From Scybalousia_A sp964626385 (GTDB lineage: Bacteria; Bacteroidota; Bacteroidia; Bacteroidales; P3): 21,338 nucleotides of DNA. The stretch's first letter is position 1; each line of letters begins with the position of its first letter. The notes below the pieces were generated by a model. It searched no databases and had not been told where the DNA came from. It saw only the letters and a list, made by a program, of their open reading frames with translations. Made by a program: the position numbers and the translations under genes. Shown in pieces: positions 15,243 to 21,338 of the stretch. The stretch lies in the NCBI GenBank assembly GCA_964626385.1, contig CAZVEO010000039.1, positions 1 to 21,338 on the forward strand, given 5' to 3'.

Positions 15243-16644
15243 TTTTGAAAAATTCTTCAGAAAAATTTACTAAATACAATTGTTTTTTTGCCCTTGTTAT
15301 AGCGGTATATAACCAACGAAAATATTCTCTATCAAGTTGCTCTTGTGTTAGGTAACTTTGGAAAACAAAAACAATATTCCAACCTCCGCCCTGTGATTTG
15401 TGGCAAGTGAGACAGGTAGCGAATTTTACTTGCAAAGCATTAAAATACGGGTCATTAAAAGTGTTCTTTTTGGCTTGTTGCTTGTTCTTTACTTCCTTAT
15501 AGTAGTGTTCAAAAATATTGTCATAAAGTTTTTTTTCCTCCTCCCTGCTCAAAGAGGCCTTCTCTATTGATAAGGTGTTGAGTAAAATTTTCACATCTAT
15601 CTCCGTAGCATTTTCATAGTCATCAAAACACACAGAAACATTCGCAAATTGAAAACCAAATTTTTCCTCCGTAGACAAAACTCTATTTATTCTAAAAATA
15701 TCACCATTGGCTATAAATCCCATATCCGTTGTTTCATCTACCCAAAAATAATTGTTTTTCACAACCATTAATCTATCTGCTGCCTCTAAGGTATTCTCTC
15801 TTTCCAAAATCTGATAACGAATAAGGTTGTTGAGTTTATTTGCTTGATAATTGCTTTTGGCAATGACCAATACCTCTTGAGTTCCTTCTTGTTTGTAAGC
15901 TTGTCTCAAATATTCCTCAAAATCAGTGGAATTTATACTTTTTACATCTTGCAAATTAAGTAGTTTGAAAATCGGTAAGGAATAATTTTCTTTGGAAATT
16001 CTAAATCTAAGATTCGAAGCGTTCTTTAAAATACCCGACTCTAAGGCTTGACGAACAACTTGAGAAAGCAAAAAACTTTTGCAAGGCAAACCAAATCTAT
16101 TAGAAATATAATCTTCGTCCAAAGCAAAAGAAAGACTCTGACCCACGGGTGGCAATTGTGCAGTATCTCCTATAAAAATAACCTTACAAGACTCCTCAGC
16201 AAAAATATATTCCATCAAATCATCCAAGAGGTTGTGTTGAAAAGAGGCGTTATTAGTGCCTATCATAGAGGACTCGTCCACAATAAAAATTGTGTTTTTA
16301 GAACGATTGTTTTTTAACTTGAAACTAAAAGAATTTTCATCGTGATGAGAAAAATATATGCGTTTGTGTATGGTATAGGCTTGTTTTTGAGAATATTTTG
16401 CAAGCACTTTAGCTGCCCTCCCTGTTGGAGCAAGCAAAACAGAGTAAAGATGGAAGGAGGGTAAGGTTTTTATCAAAGCAGACATCATTGTGGTTTTACC
16501 CGTACCGGCATAACCTTTAAGTATGAAAACTTTATTATTTTCAAAAAACAAAAATTCCTCCAACAAAGCCAATAATTGACGTTGGTCATCAGTAGGAGAA
16601 AAACCAAGATTTTTCAAAAATATGTTTTCAAATCTATTTGTCAT
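15235..16644 (-). CDS. SF1 DNA helicase, RecD/Dda-like (AAA_30 with UvrD_C_2)
   Basis: The 469-residue protein has the ordered motifs of an SF1B ATP-dependent DNA helicase. Walker A is GYAGTGKTT at 44-52, motif Ia LLAPTGRAAKVLA at 70-82, Walker B IVDESSM with D123/E124, motif III GDTAQLPPVG at 159-168, the TCHKSQGGGW segment near 415, and YTAITRAKKQLYLV at 446-459 (UvrD_C_2-like). It lacks the long N-terminal region of RecD2 and is close in size to phage T4 Dda. Probable role: 5'-3' unwinding in replication restart or repair. Its start overlaps the apbE stop by 4 nt (ATGA), and its own end overlaps nnrD by 8 nt, so it sits in a coupled operon. Confidence 0.9.
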   Translation of the reverse strand: MTNRFENIFLKNLGFSPTDDQRQLLALLEEFLFFENNKVFILKGYAGTGKTTMMSALIKTLPSFHLYSVLLAPTGRAAKVLAKYSQKQAYTIHKRIYFSHHDENSFSFKLKNNRSKNTIFIVDESSMIGTNNASFQHNLLDDLMEYIFAEESCKVIFIGDTAQLPPVGQSLSFALDEDYISNRFGLPCKSFLLSQVVRQALESGILKNASNLRFRISKENYSLPIFKLLNLQDVKSINSTDFEEYLRQAYKQEGTQEVLVIAKSNYQANKLNNLIRYQILERENTLEAADRLMVVKNNYFWVDETTDMGFIANGDIFRINRVLSTEEKFGFQFANVSVCFDDYENATEIDVKILLNTLSIEKASLSREEEKKLYDNIFEHYYKEVKNKQQAKKNTFNDPYFNALQVKFATCLTCHKSQGGGWNIVFVFQSYLTQEQLDREYFRWLYTAITRAKKQLYLVNFSEEFFKNE

Positions 16645-17645
16645 TGTTTGTTGTTAAGGTAGGTGGCAAAATTGTCGCTCTGCCATACCTGCATTTCTCC
16701 CTTTTCGTTGGAGTAAATAAGATAACCGGCAAACTCTTCGTGTTTGCTAAGAAACTCTTTGCTTTTTTCTAAGCCCATTACCATAAAAGCTGTTGCTAAG
16801 CCATCAGCTAAAGTAGCATCGTCTGCAATAGCAGAAGCACTCAACAAATTGTGTTTAACCGATTGCGCTGTTTTGGGGTCTATGGTGTGAGAGTATTTTA
16901 TCCCGTTTTCTATGTAAAATTTTCTATAATTGCCCGAGGTTACTATACTTTTGTTTTTTAGTTTTACAAGAGTTTGATAACTTCTTTCGTTTTTGGCCTC
17001 ATCTGTGGGTGTTTCTATGGCTACGCTCCAACTTTTACCATTAGGTTTTTCTCCTTTGCAATAGACCTCTCCTCCTACATCAACCAAAAAATTTTCTACC
17101 CCTCTCTTTGTTAAAAAATCAGATATCATATCTGTTGTATAACCCTGTGCTATGGCATTGAAGTCAAGTTGTGTTTCTTTGTAAGTTTTTATCAATGTGT
17201 TGTCCTTTATGGTTATGTTGTCCATGCCTATAAAAGTCTTTAAAGAATCTATAACCCTTTTATCTATTTTTTGCTTGTCTTTGTTTGCAAAACCATAGGC
17301 TTGCACTATTGCTCCTATGGTTATGTCTAAAGCACCATTAGTTAAAATGTTTATTTGTTTGGCTCTGTTAAAATTATCTATAAAAAGAGAGTTCAATTTA
17401 ACTTGTTCATTATTATTTAATTTGGTAAGCAAAGAGTTTTTGTTCCAAAGAGAAAAAGTATTATCCACAAGGGTAAATATACTATCAAAACCTTGTTGTA
17501 TTTGTGTTGTGTCTTTGCTATATATTATTATATGGTAGTAAGTACCTTGTACCAAACCATCAAAAACATATTTCTTTTCCTTCTGCTCACAAGACACAAA
17601 GAAAAAACAAACAACTATAAAAAAAACTAAAAAAATCCTTTTCAT
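16641..17645 (-). CDS. apbE: FAD:protein FMN transferase, lipoprotein
   Basis: ApbE attaches FMN to Thr residues of exported or membrane flavoproteins (for example Na+-NQR or Rnf subunits), using FAD and Mg2+. The 334-residue product has a lipoprotein signal with lipobox FVSC (Cys19), so it should be anchored facing the periplasm. Family motifs follow in order: GALDITIGAIVQAYGF, LDFNAIAQGYTTDMI, FLVDVGGEVY, SIVTSGNYRKF, YSHTIDPKT and the metal-site ADDATLADGLATAFMVMG. No flavoprotein target is nearby. It starts 5 nt after the stop of the sulfatase-family gene and overlaps the helicase gene by 4 nt. Confidence 0.95.
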   Translation of the reverse strand: MKRIFLVFFIVVCFFFVSCEQKEKKYVFDGLVQGTYYHIIIYSKDTTQIQQGFDSIFTLVDNTFSLWNKNSLLTKLNNNEQVKLNSLFIDNFNRAKQINILTNGALDITIGAIVQAYGFANKDKQKIDKRVIDSLKTFIGMDNITIKDNTLIKTYKETQLDFNAIAQGYTTDMISDFLTKRGVENFLVDVGGEVYCKGEKPNGKSWSVAIETPTDEAKNERSYQTLVKLKNKSIVTSGNYRKFYIENGIKYSHTIDPKTAQSVKHNLLSASAIADDATLADGLATAFMVMGLEKSKEFLSKHEEFAGYLIYSNEKGEMQVWQSDNFATYLNNKQ

Positions 17646-17650
17646 TATGT

Positions 17651-19510
17651 TTATTCACGTTTCATTTTCATTTGAGAAATATTGTTTCTTGCCATTTGAT
17701 ACATAGCAAAAACATATTCTTTCATTTTAATAGATAAATCTTTTTCTGTCAAAATAGGCACAAAAACTGTATCATTACCTTCTACTTTTGCAACGCTATC
17801 TTGTTTTATTATATTGATATGCTCCAATTTGTTTTTATTCCATGTGTATATAGCATTATTGGATATGGCTGTTATTTCATCTTTTTTTGAGCAGTAAGCA
17901 AAAGTTCTTCTTTGAGAATATATATTTAAGCCCAACGTTTCGTTTCTATAACTTTCATCCATCATACTCATAATGGTTGGCACTATATCCATTTGACAAG
18001 CAAGAGTATTATTTATTTGAGGCTTAAAGATTTGGTTTGCATAGAAATAAACAGGAATTTTTTTTGCGTATCCATTTGCCCCAACAAAGATTAACAAAGT
18101 ATTTTTATGCCAAGAATATTTTTTTGCTTCTGATAATATTTGTTCAACTTTTTTATCAACAACACTGACTCCCTTTTCTTCATTGCTAACAAGTATACAA
18201 GCAAAAAAAGGAAGATAGGCTTTATTAAGCACTTTGCCATCACGTTTCAAATCATTGGCTTTACCGGAGTAAATAGAGTCCATATCATTGGCAAGCAAAA
18301 AGCGTGTAGTATTATCTGTGCTTTGTTCTTTGGATGTGAAAAAATAAGTCTTGTATCCGTGTTGTTTAAGCAAAGTAGGAAGCCCCTGCATTTTTGGTAC
18401 AATGGTAGAAGTCATAGAATTATCGGAAAAAATATTTGGATAAGCAAAAAGGGTGGAGTACAAACCGTTATATATATGTTCTCCATCTGCATAAACATTA
18501 GTAAAACTTAATGATTGTTTGGAAATATTATATAAAGTAGGCATTTCTTTGTTATTTACCTTTTCTTGCGTAACGTCTTCCATAATAACCATTATTATAT
18601 TTGTACCTTCTTTTATTGTAGGCATGGCAACAGCAATATCATCGCTGTTGGCAAATTCTTGTCCGACTATTTCTCTTCCCTTTACGGGGTCTATGTATGA
18701 AATATTGTTTTTGTCAGAATCTCTTTCTTCTTGATAACTTTTGTATATGGAAAACATTGAACTTACACCCAATTGATTAAAAAAATCATTGTCCGAAAAA
18801 TACGCCGCCGATATAGTTAAAAGTTTGTTATCGGTTATCCTTCCTCTCATACCTATAAAGCATAGACAACAAACAACACAACTTATAAGTATTGTTTTGA
18901 GCACAGGTGTTTTTGTGTTGTAAGGAGGAATGGTCTTAAATAAGGTGGCATTATACAACCAAAACATAAGCCAAGAAAACCAAGCCAATATTCCCAAGAA
19001 AGCCACAATATAAACCAAATAGGCAGGAGAATGTAAAATAACTTCAAAAAGATATTTTGGTGTGCGCATCCATGATAAAACCATTACATTTATATGACTA
19101 TTGAAATAAGTAAAATAGGCTGCATCCAAAAAACTAACCAAGAATAAAAAAAAGCAAATCAAAGTCAAAAGTAAGTGTAAAGGTCTGTGTATCCATCTCC
19201 TATTAAAATTTGTCAATGAAAAAATTATCATCAACAGCAAAAAAGGAGACAACACTCCGCAAATCATAGTAGAATCAAAGCGAACACCTTGCAATAAAGC
19301 ACGAAACAACATAACAAAATCCAAATCCGATAAGGTAGTAGCACAATGAACAAAAAATATCAACACTCTAAATATCATCATAAAAAATACACAAAGAAAG
19401 TACACCCCCAAAACATATCTTATTTGTAGAGGAGTATTTGATTTTACGCTCTGAGTTATATTTTTGTTAATATTGTTAAAATTTTGTTTTATGTGTCTGC
19501 TTTTTATCAT
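17651..19510 (-). CDS. LTA-synthase-like membrane sulfatase-family protein, probably catalytically inactive
   Basis: The 619 residues begin with five hydrophobic segments (about 30-54, 78-99, 110-133, 158-186, 203-221), then a soluble domain of the LtaS/phosphoglycerol-transferase sulfatase family on the outer face of the inner membrane. Visible family features are NIIMVIMED (E311), FTNVYADGEH, GLYSTLFAYP, GLPTLLKQHGYKTYFFT, PFFA (about 434) and W-x-K-N-T-L (467-472). From memory of the family, the nucleophile Thr lies in a segment like HTFNGIYSTLF. Here it reads H-I-Y-N-G with Ile346 (codon ATA, 18475-18473). The ADHG metal site is G-A-N-G (477-480), and the expected SDHGP after PFFA reads N-E-E-K. 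The stretch before PFFA also looks shortened. The frame is intact, so this seems to be a pseudoenzyme rather than a broken gene. First gene of the apbE-ruvC string. Confidence 0.85.
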   Translation of the reverse strand: MIKSRHIKQNFNNINKNITQSVKSNTPLQIRYVLGVYFLCVFFMMIFRVLIFFVHCATTLSDLDFVMLFRALLQGVRFDSTMICGVLSPFLLLMIIFSLTNFNRRWIHRPLHLLLTLICFFLFLVSFLDAAYFTYFNSHINVMVLSWMRTPKYLFEVILHSPAYLVYIVAFLGILAWFSWLMFWLYNATLFKTIPPYNTKTPVLKTILISCVVCCLCFIGMRGRITDNKLLTISAAYFSDNDFFNQLGVSSMFSIYKSYQEERDSDKNNISYIDPVKGREIVGQEFANSDDIAVAMPTIKEGTNIIMVIMEDVTQEKVNNKEMPTLYNISKQSLSFTNVYADGEHIYNGLYSTLFAYPNIFSDNSMTSTIVPKMQGLPTLLKQHGYKTYFFTSKEQSTDNTTRFLLANDMDSIYSGKANDLKRDGKVLNKAYLPFFACILVSNEEKGVSVVDKKVEQILSEAKKYSWHKNTLLIFVGANGYAKKIPVYFYANQIFKPQINNTLACQMDIVPTIMSMMDESYRNETLGLNIYSQRRTFAYCSKKDEITAISNNAIYTWNKNKLEHINIIKQDSVAKVEGNDTVFVPILTEKDLSIKMKEYVFAMYQMARNNISQMKMKRE

Positions 19511-19524
19511 CTTTTCTATGATTT

Positions 19525-19556
19525 AAAAAAACAAAACCATCTTTCTTTGATGGCTT
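19525..19556 (-). terminator. Probable intrinsic terminator after the small secreted protein gene
   Basis: On the minus strand GCCATC and GATGGT (19555-19536 region; core CCATC/GATGG with a 7-nt loop at 19542-19548) form a stem that can be extended by a G-T pair and A-T pairs. It is followed by TTTTGTTTTTTT. It lies 31 nt after the stop at 19587 and just before the sulfatase-family start at 19510. I found no good promoter between it and 19510, so it may act as a partial terminator with read-through. Confidence 0.55.
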
Positions 19557-19586
19557 GTTTTATGGTCTTATTTTTGTTTTTATTGG

Positions 19587-20045
19587 TTATTTGTTTAACA
19601 AGTGCTGTTTGTAAAATTTTAGAGAATATGAAACCACAACAATATTTCCTTTATCTTTTACAACTATCAAAACCCTTTCTCTTTTCAACTGATGCCTCTG
19701 TATCTGAGTTGCTTTTTCCTCTTCGTTAGAATCTATAAAATATGTTCTAATTTGCTCACTATCTGCTTTATAAGAATGAATATCTGCCAAAACTTTTTGT
19801 GCTAAATCTTCTTTCAAATCAATACTTGCATAAAAATAATTGTTAAAATTTTCATATTCGTTTATATAACAGGTTAAAACCATTTTACCACTGTTGATAA
19901 TAGAGGTATAAGTATTTGCATACTCCTCAATGCTTACCTTTTGAGTTGGTAATGCAAGAATATCTTCTGCTTTTTGTGCATAAACATTTATGGAGAATAC
20001 TCCTGCTAAAAACAACCAAACAACTTTTTTAATCAAACTTTTCAT
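19587..20045 (-). CDS. Small secreted protein of unknown function
   Basis: The 152-residue product has a clear signal peptide (MKSLIKKVVWLFLAGVFSIN, cleavage likely after VYA-Q near residue 23-24) and no lipobox. The mature part is mixed alpha/beta with a charged stretch (about 105-122: FIDSNEEEKATQIQRHQLKR) and a final beta-rich segment (RVLIVVKDKGNIVVVSYSLK). I do not recognise the family. General look (short, periplasmic, ending in a strand-rich segment) recalls DUF4252-like Bacteroidetes proteins, but no specific motif supports that. It has its own promoter at 20078-20106 and a probable terminator downstream. Confidence 0.75.
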   Translation of the reverse strand: MKSLIKKVVWLFLAGVFSINVYAQKAEDILALPTQKVSIEEYANTYTSIINSGKMVLTCYINEYENFNNYFYASIDLKEDLAQKVLADIHSYKADSEQIRTYFIDSNEEEKATQIQRHQLKRERVLIVVKDKGNIVVVSYSLKFYKQHLLNK

Positions 20046-20077
20046 AATACTTTTCTTTAAAATTTATAACTATGTTG

Positions 20078-20106
20078 CAAAGATAATTATTTTTTTGATT
20101 TTGCAA
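20078..20106 (-). promoter_or_regulatory. Bacteroidetes-type promoter for the small secreted protein and perhaps the downstream string
   Basis: On the minus strand TTG (20106-20104) is followed by 18 nt and TATCTTTG (20085-20078). The predicted start near 20071 leaves a leader of about 25 nt before ATG 20045. It is the only consensus promoter I found upstream of the sulfatase-apbE-helicase-nnrD-ruvC string. Confidence 0.6.
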
Positions 20107-20200
20107 ATAAACAAATTTGATTTTTGTTTTATTGCACAGGCACAGCCTATTTTATAAAAGCAAGGCTTCTATTGATTGCAACTTATACCAATCTTAAACA

Positions 20201-21250
20201 TCAAAGCAATTGCATATCATGTTGTATCATTATATGCACAAGTTCTTTAAAAGACGTTTTTCTTGGATTCCAGCCCAAAAGAGTTTTTGCCTTTGTAGGG
20301 TCACCCAAAAGAGTCTCCACCTCACTTGGACGGAAAAAGTTTTTGTCTACTTCTACCAAAACTTTACCATCGGCTTTGTTTATACCCTTTTCTTCAATAC
20401 CTTCTCCTTGCCAAAGTAGTTCTATGCCTACTTCCTCAAAGGCCAAAGTGCAGAACTCTCTAACACTGTGTTGCTCCCCCGTGGCTATGACAAAATCCTC
20501 AGGCTTGTCTTGTTGAAGCATAAGCCACATACATTCCACATAATCTTTTGCATAACCCCAATCTCTTAACGCATTCAAATTACCAAGATATAGTTTATCT
20601 TGCTTCCCTTTGGCTATACGAGAGGCTGCTAAGGTTATTTTTCGAGTAACAAAGTTTTCTCCTCTTCTTTCACTTTCATGGTTGAAAAGAATGCCATTTA
20701 CAGCATACATACCATAACTTTCTCTATAATTTTGAGTTATCCAATAACCATATAATTTGGCAACAGCATAAGGGGAACGAGGATAAAAAGGTGTTTTTTC
20801 ACTTTGAGGTACTTCCATTACTTTACCATAAAGCTCTGAAGTAGAGGCTTGATAGATACGACAAGTTTTTTCCAATCCGCAAATTCTTACTGCCTCCAAA
20901 AGTCTAAGTACTCCTGTTGCATCTGTTTCTGCCGTATACTCAGGTACTTCAAAAGATACTTTAACATGGCTTTGTGCTGCAAGGTTATATATCTCGCAAG
21001 GTTTTATGGTGTTGATTATGCGTATCAAAGAAGAAGAATCTGTCATATCAGCATAATGCAGGTCTATAAGCCTTTTTTGTTTCATATCCCTTACCCATTC
21101 TTCCAAATAAAGATGTTCTATTCGTTGTGTATTAAAGGAAGAGGCTCGTCTCAAAGTACCATGTACTTGATAACCCTTTTCAAGTAATAATTCGGCAAGA
21201 AAAGAGCCATCTTGTCCTGTAATTCCTGTAATCAATGCAACCTTTGTCAT
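20201..21250 (-). CDS. gmd: GDP-mannose 4,6-dehydratase
   Basis: This cytoplasmic enzyme converts GDP-mannose to GDP-4-keto-6-deoxymannose, the first step toward GDP-fucose and related sugars for surface glycans. The 349-residue product is a short-chain dehydrogenase. It has the NADP-binding TGITGQDG at 8-15, the catalytic STSE with T137 and E139, and Y161-x-x-x-K165 in YPRSPYAVAKLYGYW. FNHESERRGENFVTRKI and LGNLNALRDWGYAKDYV are hallmark GMD segments. Length is normal. No fucose synthase (fcl) or glycosyltransferase lies in the window; fcl often follows gmd but here an unrelated secreted protein gene does. The 88 nt between the start codon and the window edge are A/T-rich and show no recognisable promoter. 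Confidence 0.97.
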   Translation of the reverse strand: MTKVALITGITGQDGSFLAELLLEKGYQVHGTLRRASSFNTQRIEHLYLEEWVRDMKQKRLIDLHYADMTDSSSLIRIINTIKPCEIYNLAAQSHVKVSFEVPEYTAETDATGVLRLLEAVRICGLEKTCRIYQASTSELYGKVMEVPQSEKTPFYPRSPYAVAKLYGYWITQNYRESYGMYAVNGILFNHESERRGENFVTRKITLAASRIAKGKQDKLYLGNLNALRDWGYAKDYVECMWLMLQQDKPEDFVIATGEQHSVREFCTLAFEEVGIELLWQGEGIEEKGINKADGKVLVEVDKNFFRPSEVETLLGDPTKAKTLLGWNPRKTSFKELVHIMIQHDMQLL

Positions 21251-21338
21251 AATTTTATGTTTTTATTCAATTTCTTTTTTATTTTATATTGTTATGGATT
21301 TTTTTATAATACTATTATTTTGAAGGTTTTTTGGTGGG

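Noticed and set aside
20130..20180. AGCCT/AGGCT hairpin as terminator of gmd
   Set aside because: The paired arms are 5 bp and no T-run follows on the minus strand, so the evidence is too weak to list.

Overview
The window looks like a stretch of an AT-rich Bacteroidetes chromosome, probably order Bacteroidales. Three things point there: promoters of the form TTG-N18..20-TAnnTTTG, start codons preceded by A/T-rich sequence with almost no Shine-Dalgarno motif, and gene content such as a secreted fibronectin-III/jelly-roll mosaic adhesin, a four-part acyl-CoA dehydratase activase and DUF4468-like secreted proteins. Nearly all intact genes are on the minus strand. The low window end cuts a gene; the high end lies just upstream of gmd.

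Layout. (1) 1-6336, minus: the first 2112 codons, all open, of a giant secreted protein. It has a signal peptide, an N-terminal beta domain, seven FN3 + jelly-roll (MAM/cleaved-adhesin-like) modules, an eighth FN3 of another type and the start of a Cys-containing repeat. Its own promoter lies at 6392-6421. (2) 6473-10711, minus: a 1412-residue fused activator of the 2-hydroxyacyl-CoA dehydratase family (two ASKHA ATPase domains plus DUF2229/HgdB-like parts), with a terminator after it. (3) 10772-11440: no intact gene. It holds three copies of a GATAATCA palindrome, a perfect 17-bp hairpin and a consensus promoter facing right. (4) 11372-13414: a decay zone. Two plus-strand genes (outer-membrane beta-barrel; DUF4468/BamE-like secreted protein) and two minus-strand genes (small membrane protein; zinc-ribbon/multi-TM protein) each carry a frameshift or in-frame stop, and the lesions can be read base by base. 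(5) 13443-19510, minus: a tight gene string. In transcription order it is an LTA-synthase-like membrane sulfatase, apbE, a RecD/Dda-like SF1 helicase, a stand-alone NAD(P)HX dehydratase, ruvC and a small unknown ORF. Genes overlap by 4 or 8 nt or are 5-13 nt apart. (6) 19587-20045, minus: a small secreted unknown with a promoter and a probable terminator. (7) 20201-21250, minus: gmd, GDP-mannose 4,6-dehydratase.

How they fit together. The adhesin and gmd suit cell-surface and glycan functions. The activase suits fermentative radical acyl-CoA chemistry, but no dehydratase subunits are adjacent. The apbE-helicase-nnrD-ruvC string mixes flavin maturation, cofactor repair and DNA recombination and looks like a co-transcribed housekeeping cluster.

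The most notable observations are the sulfatase-family protein that appears to have lost its catalytic nucleophile and metal ligands while staying full length, the cluster of freshly broken genes beside a palindrome-rich intergenic element, and a 759-bp module duplication inside the adhesin. I did not see a clear new defence or mobile system.
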